Under the pieces are notes generated by a model, which was not told where the DNA came from, made no database searches, and worked only from the letters and a program-made list of their open reading frames with translations. Shown here piece after piece: positions 20,069-29,597 of a stretch of 64,000 nucleotides of DNA (positions are counted from its first letter, which is position 1; each line of letters begins with the position of its first letter). The position numbers were made by a program, and so were the translations under genes. Source of the DNA: Hyphomicrobium sp. CS1GBMeth3. GTDB taxonomy: Bacteria; Pseudomonadota; Alphaproteobacteria; Rhizobiales; Hyphomicrobiaceae. The stretch lies in contig NZ_FPHO01000002.1 in NCBI RefSeq assembly GCF_900117455.1, positions 620,001 through 684,000 of the forward strand. The letters are read 5' to 3'.

Positions 20069-21094
20069 ATGAGCAGCGCAATCGGGGTCAAGCAGCTTCT
20101 GCAGACGATCGCCGCTGGGCACAAGCTCTCCGCGGACGCGATGGCGGAGGCCGTCGACGTCATGACGGCCGAGGCGACGCCGGCGCAGATGGCGGCGTTC
20201 CTCATGGGCCTACGCGTGCGCGGCGAGACCGTGGACGAGATCGCAGGCGCTGCGCGGGCGCTCCGCGCGCGCATGACGCCGGTCTCCGTATCCGACGACG
20301 CCATCGACATTGTCGGCACGGGCGGCGACGGGCACGGCACGTTCAACGTCTCGACGGGTGCCGCGCTCGTGGCGGCGGGTGCCGGCCTCAAGGTTGCAAA
20401 GCACGGCAACCGCTCCGTCTCGTCGCTTTCGGGGGCCTCCGATGTTCTCTCTGCGCTCGGCGTGAAGCTCGACAGCGGACCGGAGCTGATCGCGCGTGCC
20501 GTCGAGGAAGCGGGCGTCGGCTTTCTCTGGGCGCCGATGCACCATCCGGCCATGAAAGCGTGGGCGCCAGCGCGGGCCGAGCTCGGCGTGCGTACGCTGT
20601 TCAACCTGCTCGGGCCGATCTGCAATCCCGCCAGCGTGAAGTATCACCTGATCGGCGTGTTCGCGCCCGAATGGCAGCGTCCCATCGCTGAGGCACTCAG
20701 CGCGCTGGGCTCGAGGCGCGCCTGGATCGTGCACGGCCACGACGGCCTCGACGAACTGTCCACGACGGGGCCTTCGACCGTTGTCGCGCTGGATGACGGC
20801 GAGATCCGGACGTTCGAGGTGACGCCGGAAGAGGCTGGCCTCAAGCGCGTCTCTCTCACTGACCTCAAGGGCGGTGACGGCACCCACAACGCGGAGGCCC
20901 TGCGCCGTCTGCTCGCCGGCGAGCCGGGGCCGTATCGCGATATCGTGCTTTTGAATGCAGGCGCGGCGCTGGTCGTCGCCGGACGCGCGGGCACGCTCGC
21001 AGACGGCGTCAAGCTCGCCGAGGAGGCCATCCGCTCGGGCCGGGCGGCGGCGGCGCTCGACAAGCTCGTCGCGATCAGCAAGCTCGCGACCTAG
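20069..21094 (+). CDS. trpD: anthranilate phosphoribosyltransferase
   Basis: 341 residues. TrpD attaches phosphoribose from PRPP to anthranilate. The diphosphate-binding GTGGDGHGTFNVST and KHGNRSVSS loops and the NLLGPICNPA segment are present. ATG at 20069 follows a GGGGGAG ribosome site; 22 bases separate it from trpG. Confidence 0.96.
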   Translation: MSSAIGVKQLLQTIAAGHKLSADAMAEAVDVMTAEATPAQMAAFLMGLRVRGETVDEIAGAARALRARMTPVSVSDDAIDIVGTGGDGHGTFNVSTGAALVAAGAGLKVAKHGNRSVSSLSGASDVLSALGVKLDSGPELIARAVEEAGVGFLWAPMHHPAMKAWAPARAELGVRTLFNLLGPICNPASVKYHLIGVFAPEWQRPIAEALSALGSRRAWIVHGHDGLDELSTTGPSTVVALDDGEIRTFEVTPEEAGLKRVSLTDLKGGDGTHNAEALRRLLAGEPGPYRDIVLLNAGAALVVAGRAGTLADGVKLAEEAIRSGRAAAALDKLVAISKLAT

Positions 21095-21171
21095 TGTGAC
21101 GAAGACCGGTAACCTTGACCGGCGGATGGGTGGTCGATCGCACCTCTCACGCCTCTATGATAAGTTTTGAA

Positions 21172-21972
21172 ATGGCAGACATCCTCGAAAAGATCACCCA
21201 GTACAAACGCGAGGAAGTCGCGGCCGCGCAGGCTGCGATGCCATTGCAGGTCGTGGCCGAGTATGCGCGCAGCGCGCCCCGCGTGCGCTCGTTCGCCGGC
21301 GCGCTCGAAGCCAAGCACACGGCCGGCCAGACGGCGCTGATCGCAGAGATCAAGAAGGCGTCACCTTCCAAAGGGCTGATCCGCGAAGACTTCGACCCCC
21401 CTCACCTCGCCCAGGCCTACGAGGCGGGGGGCGCTGCGTGCCTCTCGATCCTGACCGACGGGCCGTCGTTCCAGGGCGCGCCGGAGTTCCTGACGCGCGC
21501 ACGGGAGGCCGTCTCGCTGCCGGTGCTGCGCAAGGACTTCATGATCGACACCTATCAGGTGGTGGAAGCGCGCGCGTGGGGCGCCGATTGCATTCTGATC
21601 ATCATGGCGGAGGTGGACGACGCGCTCGCCGCCGACCTTGCTGGCGCGGCGCGCGACTGGGGCATGGACGCCATCGTCGAGGTGCATGACTCGTCCGAGC
21701 TCGACCGCGCGCTCCGCCTCGACTGCCGCCTGATCGGCATCAACAATCGCAACCTCAAGACGTTCGAGACGACGCTCGCGACGACGGAAGCGCTCGCGCC
21801 GCGTGTCCCAAAGGATCGCATCGTCATCGGCGAGAGCGGCATCTTTACCCCGGCCGACATCGCGCGGCTCAGCCGTGTCGGCGTCGAGACGTTCCTGGTC
21901 GGCGAGAGCCTCATGCGCCAGGCCGACGTGACGGCCGCGACGCGCGCGCTTCTCACACCGGAGGCCGCGTGA
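21172..21972 (+). CDS. trpC: indole-3-glycerol-phosphate synthase
   Basis: 266 residues, a TIM barrel. It cyclises carboxyphenylamino-deoxyribulose phosphate. Conserved pieces are [15 protein letters not shown] with the catalytic lysine, [20 protein letters not shown] and [13 protein letters not shown] at 21172 starts the conserved [16 protein letters not shown]; an upstream ATG at 21115 would add an unrelated leader. The stop overlaps moaC by one base. Confidence 0.96.
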   Translation: MADILEKITQYKREEVAAAQAAMPLQVVAEYARSAPRVRSFAGALEAKHTAGQTALIAEIKKASPSKGLIREDFDPPHLAQAYEAGGAACLSILTDGPSFQGAPEFLTRAREAVSLPVLRKDFMIDTYQVVEARAWGADCILIIMAEVDDALAADLAGAARDWGMDAIVEVHDSSELDRALRLDCRLIGINNRNLKTFETTLATTEALAPRVPKDRIVIGESGIFTPADIARLSRVGVETFLVGESLMRQADVTAATRALLTPEAA

Positions 21973-22466
21973 TGAGCAAGCTCACTCATCTCGACGAGGC
22001 CGGCAACGCGCGCATGGTCGATGTCGGTGAGAAGCACGTCACGTCCCGCACCGCCGTCGCCGAGGGCTTCATTGCCATGACGCCCGAGACGCTCGCACTC
22101 GCGCTTTCAGGCGACGCCAAGAAGGGCGATGTGCTCGCGGCCGCGCGCATCGCCGGTATCATGGCGGCCAAGAAGACCAGCGAGCTGATCCCGCTGTGTC
22201 ATCCGCTAGCGCTCTCCAAGGCGTCCGTCGATTTCACGCCATCCGATGATCCGGCCGGGTTGCAGATCCGCGCGGAAGTCCGCGTCACGGGGCAGACGGG
22301 CGTCGAGATGGAAGCCCTGACGGCGGTCTCCGTGGCTGCGCTCACGATCTACGACATGCTGAAGGCCGTCGACCGCGGCATGGAGATCGGTGGCGTGCGG
22401 CTCGTTTCGAAATCGGGCGGGCGGTCCGGCGACTACGCGGCTCGGCCGCGTAAGACGGAGCGCTAG
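21972..22466 (+). CDS. moaC: cyclic pyranopterin monophosphate synthase MoaC
   Basis: 164 residues. MoaC works with MoaA in the first step of molybdopterin synthesis. Signatures are [16 protein letters not shown], the [12 protein letters not shown] motif, [20 protein letters not shown] and [13 protein letters not shown]. It starts at an ATG overlapping the trpC stop (TGATG), linking the trp and moa genes in one transcript, a common alphaproteobacterial arrangement. Confidence 0.97.
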   Translation: MSKLTHLDEAGNARMVDVGEKHVTSRTAVAEGFIAMTPETLALALSGDAKKGDVLAAARIAGIMAAKKTSELIPLCHPLALSKASVDFTPSDDPAGLQIRAEVRVTGQTGVEMEALTAVSVAALTIYDMLKAVDRGMEIGGVRLVSKSGGRSGDYAARPRKTER

Positions 22467-22470
22467 TTCG

Positions 22471-23682
22471 ATGGCGCTGCTTCCGGTCGCGACCGCGCTC
22501 ACCGAAGTGCTCGATGGCATCGGGCCGCCCATCGCAGAAACGGTGTCGCTTGGCGAAGCGGACGGGCGCGTGCTCGCGGACGACATCGCCGCACGGCTTA
22601 CGCAGCCGCCGTTCAACGCCTCCGCCATGGATGGCTATGCCGTGTTCGGCGACGGGCCTGCCGCTGTCGGAGACCGCTGGACGGTCGTCGGCGAATCCGC
22701 GGCTGGTCACGCGTTTACCGGCACGGTGGAACGTGGTCAGGCTGTGCGCATCTTCACCGGCGCTCCGGTGCCGGCGGGCTGCGGCACGGTCGTGATCCAG
22801 GAAAACGTCTCGCGCACGGGCGATCTCGTCACCGCCATCGACGCGACGCGTGGCGGCGCTAACATTCGCCTAACTGGCTGCGATTTTGCCGATGGCGACG
22901 TGCTGCTCGCGCGCGGCCGCCGGCTCGACGCCCACACGCTGACGCTCGCGGCTGCCATGGGTCACGCTGACCTCCCGGTCGCGCGCCGGCCGGTGGTAGC
23001 CATCCTTGCGACCGGCGACGAGTTGGTGGCGCCCGGCACGCTGCCCGGCCCGGATCAGATCATCTCCTCAAACCCTGTTGGTATCGGCGCGCTCGTACGG
23101 CGTGCGGGCGGCGTCCCGCGCGAGCTCGGCATCGCGCCGGACCGTATGGAAGACCTTGCGGCGTGCATCGCGGAGGCAAAGGACGCCGACGTGCTGGTCA
23201 CCATCGGCGGAGCGTCCGTCGGCGATCACGATCTCGTCGCCGAGGTGCTGAAGCGCGAAGGCCTCAACCTCGCGTTCTGGAAGATCGCGCTTCGTCCCGG
23301 CAAGCCGCTGATGTTCGGGCGGCTCGGCACGACGCGCGTGCTCGGGCTACCGGGCAATCCCGTCTCGGCGCTGATCACGGCGCGCGTGTTTCTCGTGCCG
23401 CTGATCCACGCGCTGCTTGGCGAGAAGCGGCAGGGGCCCGCGACGGAGACGGCTCGTCTCACGGCTCCGCTCGAAGCCAACGGCCCGCGCCTGCATTTGA
23501 TGCGGGGCACGCTCGGGCGACGGACGGACGGGGCGCTGACCGTCACGCCGCTGCCGTCGCAAGACAGCTCGCTTCTCAGCGCGCTGGCGGCTGCCGACTG
23601 CCTGATCTGGCGCGCGCCGGGCGCGGCCGCGGCCGCGGCCGGCGAGCCCGTGCTGGTGGAGCGCCTCGAGTTGTCGTGGTGA
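22471..23682 (+). CDS. moeA: molybdopterin molybdenumtransferase MoeA
   Basis: 403 residues. MoeA inserts molybdate into adenylylated molybdopterin. The N-terminal NASAMDGYAV, IFTGAPVPAGCGTVVIQE, the central ILATGDELVAPGT, ISSNPVG and TIGGASVGDHD are all family features. ATG at 22471, four bases after moaC. A short run coding for Ala (AAAAAAGE) near the end comes from a CGCGGC repeat and looks harmless. Confidence 0.96.
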   Translation: MALLPVATALTEVLDGIGPPIAETVSLGEADGRVLADDIAARLTQPPFNASAMDGYAVFGDGPAAVGDRWTVVGESAAGHAFTGTVERGQAVRIFTGAPVPAGCGTVVIQENVSRTGDLVTAIDATRGGANIRLTGCDFADGDVLLARGRRLDAHTLTLAAAMGHADLPVARRPVVAILATGDELVAPGTLPGPDQIISSNPVGIGALVRRAGGVPRELGIAPDRMEDLAACIAEAKDADVLVTIGGASVGDHDLVAEVLKREGLNLAFWKIALRPGKPLMFGRLGTTRVLGLPGNPVSALITARVFLVPLIHALLGEKRQGPATETARLTAPLEANGPRLHLMRGTLGRRTDGALTVTPLPSQDSSLLSALAAADCLIWRAPGAAAAAAGEPVLVERLELSW

Positions 23683-23898
23683 TTAGAGCCCGCTCGAGCT
23701 CGGTCTGCGGAACTCGTCGATAGACAACGGCCGCACCGGGTAGATGCGCTCGCCCGGCACCGAGCCGGCGCGTCTACGCACGAAGGCCATCGCGCGCGCA
23801 AGATCGGGCAGCTCGACGTTCATGAAGACCGACGCCGTCAGATCATGCTCCGCATACTGCGGCATGATCTGGATCCGCCAACCCGCTACCTTGCTCAT
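23683..23898 (-). CDS. hypothetical small protein (71 aa)
   Basis: Not recognised. 71 residues without a membrane helix or Cys motif: MSKVAGWRIQIMPQYAEHD, then FMNVELPDLARAMAFVRRR and a C-terminal PVRPLSIDEFRR. Its composition looks like a folded soluble protein rather than a chance frame. The stop directly abuts the convergent moeA stop. The start codon is preceded by a modest GAGG. It is divergent from lexA, and the SOS boxes at 24019-24044 lie about 120 bases upstream of it, so LexA could affect it; that is inference. Confidence 0.5.
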   Translation of the reverse strand: MSKVAGWRIQIMPQYAEHDLTASVFMNVELPDLARAMAFVRRRAGSVPGERIYPVRPLSIDEFRRPSSSGL

Positions 23899-24018
23899 CC
23901 TGCGACCTCGCTATTGCGCTCGCGCGCACTAAGGGCACGAGCGCCGCCGAGACGCCACCGGGATGCTCTGGTACCGTAAAGATGCACCGCCCCGACCAAT
24001 TCGGGGGCGGCCCTTGCG

Positions 24019-24044
24019 GAACCTTGCGAGAACGATTAGGGTAC
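24019..24044. promoter_or_regulatory. LexA operator: triple SOS half-site array
   Basis: GAAC (24019-24022), seven bases, GAAC (24030-24033), seven bases, GTAC (24041-24044). GAAC-N7-GAAC is the direct-repeat SOS box of alphaproteobacteria; the third element is one base off and keeps the same spacing. It lies 150-175 bases before the lexA ATG, so lexA is probably self-repressed. Confidence 0.8.
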
Positions 24045-24194
24045 ATTCACGATTTGTTTAGGTGAGTCTCGCCAAGCACCCGGTTGCAGCATCATCGGGT
24101 TGCGGAAGGTTCGCATGCTGTGCTTTTCAGCATTTCGCGGGCCGTCATTCATAACTCTCGGCCTTCGCGTAACGGGCCTTGCACGGGAGGCACA

Positions 24195-24926
24195 ATGCTG
24201 ACTTCGAAGCAGAAGGAACTGCTGCTTTTCATCCACGAGCGCATGCAGGCTGACGGCGTGCCGCCGTCCTTCGACGAAATGAAGGATGCGCTCGACCTCA
24301 AAAGCAAATCAGGCATCCACCGGCTGATCACGGCGCTGGTCGAGCGCGGCTTCATTCGCCGCCTGCCGCACCGGGCGCGTGCCATCGAGGTGCTGAAGCT
24401 GCCGGAAAGCTCGACGGCGTCGAGCGTGGCGGCCGTTTCCGGTGGCGGCGAAACGCAGCGGCGGATCGGCTTCCAGCCGAGCGTCATCGAGGGGGCGAAG
24501 GCGCGCAACATCGCGGCTCCCCCCTCGCACATGCTCGACAGCCGCACGGTGTCGGTGCCTGTCATGGGCCGCATCGCGGCCGGCGTGCCGATCTCCGCCA
24601 TCCAGAACCATACCCACGACATCGCCTGCCCGCCCGACCTTCTGACCAACGGCGAGCACTTTGCGCTCGAGGTGCGTGGCGATTCGATGATCGAGGCCGG
24701 CATCCATGACGGCGACACGGTCATCATCCGGCGCTGCGACACGGCCGAGAACGGCGACATCGTCGTGGCGCTCGTCGAGCAGGAAGAGGCGACGCTGAAG
24801 CGGCTGCGCAAGAAGGGCTCGACGATTGCGCTCGAAGCCGCGAACCCCGAGTTCAAGACGCGCATCTTCGGGCCCGACCAGATCGACATTCAGGGCCGGC
24901 TCGTCGGGCTTATCCGCCGGTATTGA
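24195..24926 (+). CDS. lexA: transcriptional repressor LexA
   Basis: 243 residues. The N-terminal winged helix ([18 protein letters not shown]) is followed by a linker and the S24 peptidase domain. The self-cleavage bond is Ala129-Gly130 in [12 protein letters not shown], with Ser164 in [13 protein letters not shown] and Lys202 in ATLKRLRKK as catalytic dyad. It represses DNA-damage genes and is cleaved when RecA is active. ATG at 24195 has GGGAGG upstream. The linker of about 45 residues is longer than in E. coli but usual in alphaproteobacteria. Confidence 0.97.
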   Translation: MLTSKQKELLLFIHERMQADGVPPSFDEMKDALDLKSKSGIHRLITALVERGFIRRLPHRARAIEVLKLPESSTASSVAAVSGGGETQRRIGFQPSVIEGAKARNIAAPPSHMLDSRTVSVPVMGRIAAGVPISAIQNHTHDIACPPDLLTNGEHFALEVRGDSMIEAGIHDGDTVIIRRCDTAENGDIVVALVEQEEATLKRLRKKGSTIALEAANPEFKTRIFGPDQIDIQGRLVGLIRRY

Positions 24927-25042
24927 TTACGCTGCGCTGCCGCTCAAGGGAGCACGATGGGAGGTTCACTTTCATCACCGCTCCCTTGGTTGCCCGTGGC
25001 GCGCTGTTGAAGGTGCACGAGGTGCACTAGGCACACCGAACG

Positions 25043-25621
25043 ATGCTGTTCCGGAACGCCGTTCTCGAGAAGATCAAGACCGGCGACGTCACCCTCGCCT
25101 TTCGGCGGTGGCGACGCCCGACCGTCAAGGCCGGTGGCATGCTGCGCACGCCGGTGGGTGTGCTGGCTATCGTTGCCGTTGAGGTCTGCTCAGCACAGGA
25201 GGTCTCGGAGCGCGAGGCGCGGGCTGCGGGTTTCGCGAGCCGCGCCGATGCACTCACGGATATTGCTAAGCAGCGCGACGGGCAGCTCTACCGCATCCGG
25301 TTTCATCTTGCCGGCGCGGATCCGCGGCATGCGCTTCGCGCGCGGTCTGCGCCGTCGCAGGCCGAACTCGACGACGTTCTCCGGGCGCTCGACCGATTGG
25401 ACACGGCCGCCGGGGCCGTCCCGTGGACTCGGCGCTTGCTCAATCTCATTTCCGACCGGGACGGCGTGCTGGCGGGGGACCTCGCCGCAGAGATCGGAGT
25501 CGAGAAGGATGTGCTCAAGCGGCGCGTGCGCAAGCTCAAGGAGCTTGGTCTGACCGAGAGCCTCACTCGCGGCTATCGTCTCTCTCCGCGCGGCGCGACC
25601 GTTCTCGCGCGGTTGAAATGA
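25043..25621 (+). CDS. hypothetical protein: ASCH/PUA-like N-terminus with C-terminal winged helix
   Basis: 192 residues. The first ~100 (FRNAVLEKIKTGDVTLAFRRW, then GGMLRTPVGVLAIVAVEVC) look like an ASCH/PUA-type beta-barrel, a fold tied to RNA or nucleotide binding. The last ~70 (GVLAGDLAAEIGVEKDVLKR to YRLSPRG) resemble a MarR/Lrp-like winged helix. A nucleic-acid-linked role is inferred; the function is unknown. Its last 59 bases overlap the 3' end of the convergent comEC gene. Confidence 0.65.
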   Translation: MLFRNAVLEKIKTGDVTLAFRRWRRPTVKAGGMLRTPVGVLAIVAVEVCSAQEVSEREARAAGFASRADALTDIAKQRDGQLYRIRFHLAGADPRHALRARSAPSQAELDDVLRALDRLDTAAGAVPWTRRLLNLISDRDGVLAGDLAAEIGVEKDVLKRRVRKLKELGLTESLTRGYRLSPRGATVLARLK

Positions 25622-27860
25622 CGCGCTCGTGGCGCCCAGTGTCCGGGCGCTTGGTCCAAGGCCGCGCGCCGCGCTGGCCGACCACCGTCTCGATCCGCGC
25701 GATGCGCGCTTTCCCCGCCCCGTCCTGCTCCAGATAGATCGCGTGGGTGCCCTCGCGGCGCAGCGTCCAGCGGTCGATGACGGCCATTGGCGCCGTACAG
25801 CCGCGCGGCGGACGCGGTTCGCTGATCACGATATCGGCCTTTGCGCAGTCCTCTGCTATGGCCGCGGGATGTCGCGCTATGGCGACGCGTAATCCACGCG
25901 TCGCGGCCGTGCAGCCCGTGCCGTCGCAGCGGAAGGCGCGGTCGCGCAGCACATCGCGTGGTGTGCGACCGTCGCCGTCGTGCTGAAGCCAGCGCGAGAG
26001 CTCGAAGCTGCTGGCGCGGCCACCGATTGCCGTAAGGCGGCCGTCTGCGCCGCGCACGGCGACCAGCTCACCACCTCTGCCCGCCAGGATATCGGGCCGT
26101 ACGCCGCCGCCCGCTAGCAGCACACCACCGCCGATGGCGGCGAGGCCCATCGCGCGCCAGCGCGTCCGCCACAGCGTCAGCCAAAGGCCGCCCGCGATCA
26201 TTAGCGCGAAGCTTACTTGCGATATCTCCCGCACAAAGCCGACGGCGCCGGGAAGACTGGCGACCCAGTAAGCCGTCGCCGTCATGGCGTCGATGCCGAA
26301 CGCCATGAACTTCAGCGCTATCGCTTCGAGCCCGAGCGGCATCAGCACCAACGTCATCAGCGCACCCGGCATCACGACCAGGTTGCAGACCGGAACCGCG
26401 ATCAGATTGGCAAGCAGCGCATACTGCTGGCTGCGCTGAAAATGAAAAAGCCCGAACGGCGTCACCGCGAGGCTCGCAATGATGGTCGAGCCGACGATGC
26501 CGCCGAAGAACATCACGACGCTTCCGACCCAGGTGCCGCGGTCGCGCGCGCCCGAGGTGGCGCGGATGGTCTCGTACGCCGCGATCAGCGAGACGACGGC
26601 CGCGAACGACATCTGGAAGCCGGCGTCGAGCAGGCTTTCGGGCGTCGCGACGAGCACGAGCAGCGCGGCGATGGCAACGTTGCGCATGGCGAGCGCCTGC
26701 CGGTCCACCATCACGGCGATGAACATGATGGCGATCATCACGAACGCGCGAATGGTGGGGATCGAGCCGCCGGAAATCATGAGATAGCAGAAGCCCCCCG
26801 CCATAGCGGTGGCCGCGGCCCATTTCTTTGTCGGAAAGCTCAGGGCAATGGCGGGAAAGAGCGCGAACACGAGCCGCGCCGTCACGAACACCGAGCCCGC
26901 CATGATGACCATGTGCAAGCCCGAGATCGAGAGAATGTGCACGAGGCCGGAGTCGCGGTAAGCGTCGTTCGTGGCTTCCGTGATGGCGCCGCGCTCGCCC
27001 GTGATCAGCGATACGGCGATGGCGCCCGTCTCTCCTGGTACGGCCGCCCGCACCCGCTCGGCAATGCCTTGGCGCAGGCGCTCGAGCGCGCTTCGCATCT
27101 TCTGGTATAGGCTATCCGGATCCGCGGCCGTGACAATTTCCGGCGGATTGATCGCGTAGCCCGTCGCTCCGATCCCCTGGAACCACGCCCAGCGCGAAAA
27201 ATCATATCCGCCAGGCAGCGCTGGGATCGCGGGCGGCCGGAGCGCCGCCCGCAAGCGCACCGTGTCCCCAGGCTTCAATCCCTCGCGCTTCGTCATGATG
27301 CGCACGCGGACCCGGGCCGGCCGTGCCTCGGGCGCGAGACCCGCGATGTCCGTGACGCGGATCGTGAGCCGCTCGCCCCGCGTCGCCCGCGGCTCGACCA
27401 GCTCCACCACGCCCGTGATGTCGGCGCGGCGCATCTCCTTGGCGAGCACCGGTGCGCGCGTCCATTCCGTGCGCGTCTTCGCCGCCGCAAATCCGAGGGA
27501 GGCTGCAAAAAGGGCCAGCGTGAGGAGGTGGACGAGCCCTGTCCGTGGGCTCGCAACGGCGAGACCGAACGCGATCACCGGCAGCGCCAGCGCAGTCCAC
27601 GTGCCGGGCTCGGCTGCGAGCGAGAAATAGACGGCGATCCCGCTTCCGAAGGCCACGGGCAGCCAAAGAAACCAGCGCGACCGCTCCGCCTCGAGGCGCT
27701 CGGCGAGCCCGCCTTCGAGGCCGCGCGCGACTATCCTTCGCAGGGCCGCCCCGAGCGAGCCCTGCCGCCGTCCGCTGTCGCGCGCTGCGTCCACGCCCTC
27801 CCCCCGAAAACGCTCCGCCCGAGATCCGGCCTCACGGCTGGCCTCTGGGTGGCTCGCCAT
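25563..27860 (-). CDS. comEC: ComEC/Rec2-family competence membrane protein
   Basis: 765 residues. An N-terminal pair of helices, an OB-like periplasmic region (ADITGVVELVEPRATRGERL), then the competence domain with many helices including DSGLVHILSISGLHMVIMAG, the family signature. The C-terminal part (about 620-765) is a soluble segment where longer ComEC proteins carry a metallo-beta-lactamase domain; no HxHxDH motif is visible, as in many alphaproteobacterial forms. ComEC passes single-stranded DNA across the inner membrane. Start ATG at 27860, 44 bases from divergent gltX. Confidence 0.9.
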   Translation of the reverse strand: MASHPEASREAGSRAERFRGEGVDAARDSGRRQGSLGAALRRIVARGLEGGLAERLEAERSRWFLWLPVAFGSGIAVYFSLAAEPGTWTALALPVIAFGLAVASPRTGLVHLLTLALFAASLGFAAAKTRTEWTRAPVLAKEMRRADITGVVELVEPRATRGERLTIRVTDIAGLAPEARPARVRVRIMTKREGLKPGDTVRLRAALRPPAIPALPGGYDFSRWAWFQGIGATGYAINPPEIVTAADPDSLYQKMRSALERLRQGIAERVRAAVPGETGAIAVSLITGERGAITEATNDAYRDSGLVHILSISGLHMVIMAGSVFVTARLVFALFPAIALSFPTKKWAAATAMAGGFCYLMISGGSIPTIRAFVMIAIMFIAVMVDRQALAMRNVAIAALLVLVATPESLLDAGFQMSFAAVVSLIAAYETIRATSGARDRGTWVGSVVMFFGGIVGSTIIASLAVTPFGLFHFQRSQQYALLANLIAVPVCNLVVMPGALMTLVLMPLGLEAIALKFMAFGIDAMTATAYWVASLPGAVGFVREISQVSFALMIAGGLWLTLWRTRWRAMGLAAIGGGVLLAGGGVRPDILAGRGGELVAVRGADGRLTAIGGRASSFELSRWLQHDGDGRTPRDVLRDRAFRCDGTGCTAATRGLRVAIARHPAAIAEDCAKADIVISEPRPPRGCTAPMAVIDRWTLRREGTHAIYLEQDGAGKARIARIETVVGQRGARPWTKRPDTGRHERVISTARERSRRAERDDSRE

Positions 27861-27904
27861 GCTACATGGCGGGCCGAACCTCCGAAACACGAGCCTGATC
27901 AAAC

Positions 27905-29449
27905 ATGACGGATACGAAACGGAGCGAGGACGGCACACCCGTCGTCGTGCGCTTCGCCCCCTCGCCTACCGGCTATCTGCACATCGGCGGGGCCCGCACC
28001 GCGCTTTTCAACTGGCTCTACGCCCGCGGGCGCGGTGGCAAGTATCTGTTGCGTATCGAGGATACGGACCGCGAGCGCAATAACCCGGAGGCGGTGGCAG
28101 CCATCCTCGACGGGCTCACCTGGCTTGGCCTCGACTGGGACGGCGAGCCGATCTCGCAGTTTTCACGTGCCGACCGACACCGCGAGGTGGCAGAGGCGCT
28201 GCTCGCGAGCGGAAACGCCTACCGCTGCTACATGACTCCCGCCGAGATCGATACCATGCGCAAAGAAGCCGAGGCCGAGAAGCGGCCCTTCACGGTGCTC
28301 TCGCCGTGGCGCGACCGCGATCCGTCGGAGGCGCCGGCGGGTGCGCCGTTCGCGGTGCGACTGCGCGCGCCGCGTGAGGGCGAGACGGTGATCGAGGATC
28401 ATGTGCAGGGTCGGGTCGTGTTCCAGAACAAGGAGCTCGACGATCTCATCATTCTGCGAAGCGACGGCAATCCGACGTACAATCTCGCTGTCGTCGTCGA
28501 TGACCACGACATGGGCATCACGCATGTGATCCGCGGCGTCGACCACCTGACCAATGCGGCGCGTCAGACGCAGATCTATCGCGGCATGGGCTGGACCGTG
28601 CCGGAATGGGCGCACGTGCCGCTGATCCACGGCGCGGACGGCGCCAAGCTTTCCAAGCGCCACGGCGCGCAGGGCGTCGAGGAGTATCGCGCCATGGGCT
28701 ACCTGCCGGCAGCGCTGCGCAATTACCTCGTGCGGCTCGGCTGGAGCCACGGCGACGACGAGATCATCGCGCCCGAGGACCTGATCCGCTGGTTCGATAT
28801 CGACGGCATCAACAAGAGCGCGGCGCGCTTCGACTTCAAGAAGCTGGACGACCTCAACGGCCACTATCTCCGCAACTCGCCCGACGCCGAGCTTTTGAGC
28901 GCCATTCAGGGACTGCTACCGCATCTCGATTTCGCGACGCTGCGGGCGATCGCGGTCGATCCAAAGGCGCCGCCACGGTCGGACATTGTACTTTCGCACG
29001 AGATTGAGGCCCAGGTGCCCGGCGTCGCGACGGGCACCGAGCTCGTGGCGCTGTTCGAGGCCAAAGGATGGGATCGGCTGGCAGCGGCGCTGCCGGCTCT
29101 CAAGGAGCGTGCCAAGACGCTGGCGGACCTTGTTGCGCAGGCGTTGTTTCTGGTGGCCGCGCGGCCGCTCAAACTCGACGATAAGGCCGCAAAACAAATG
29201 GATTCCGACGCCAAAGGGCACGTAGCGGCGCTCATTACGCGGCTCGAGGCGTCTTCCGATTGGACAGCGAGCGCCCTCGAAGCTCTGGTGCGCGGTTATG
29301 CAGAAGAGACAGGCGCCAAGCTCGGCAAGATCGCACAACCCCTGCGGGCGGCGCTGACCGGGCGGACCGTGTCGCCGCCCGTGTTCGATGTGATGGCGGT
29401 TCTGGGACGCGAGGAGTCGCTGGCCCGGCTTAGCGACGGAATTCGCTAG
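27905..29449 (+). CDS. gltX: glutamyl-tRNA synthetase
   Basis: 514 residues, class I synthetase. The HIGH element is in [17 protein letters not shown] and the KMSKS element is [14 protein letters not shown]. Alphaproteobacteria often have two GltX proteins, one non-discriminating and charging tRNA-Gln for later amidation; which this is cannot be told here. The short AT-poor gap to comEC holds divergent promoters. Confidence 0.95.
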   Translation: MTDTKRSEDGTPVVVRFAPSPTGYLHIGGARTALFNWLYARGRGGKYLLRIEDTDRERNNPEAVAAILDGLTWLGLDWDGEPISQFSRADRHREVAEALLASGNAYRCYMTPAEIDTMRKEAEAEKRPFTVLSPWRDRDPSEAPAGAPFAVRLRAPREGETVIEDHVQGRVVFQNKELDDLIILRSDGNPTYNLAVVVDDHDMGITHVIRGVDHLTNAARQTQIYRGMGWTVPEWAHVPLIHGADGAKLSKRHGAQGVEEYRAMGYLPAALRNYLVRLGWSHGDDEIIAPEDLIRWFDIDGINKSAARFDFKKLDDLNGHYLRNSPDAELLSAIQGLLPHLDFATLRAIAVDPKAPPRSDIVLSHEIEAQVPGVATGTELVALFEAKGWDRLAAALPALKERAKTLADLVAQALFLVAARPLKLDDKAAKQMDSDAKGHVAALITRLEASSDWTASALEALVRGYAEETGAKLGKIAQPLRAALTGRTVSPPVFDVMAVLGREESLARLSDGIR

Positions 29450-29597
29450 CGGGTTTTGCAGTTCTTCGCCACTTCGGCGTTTCGTGGAATAGCATATTCG
29501 CTATACTGCGGTGCAGCAAGGCTCCGGGGGGTGCTCGCGGCAGGGCCATCCGTCAGGAAGCTGAGTAATCCGGCAATGCCTCTAAAGGAGACGCGGC

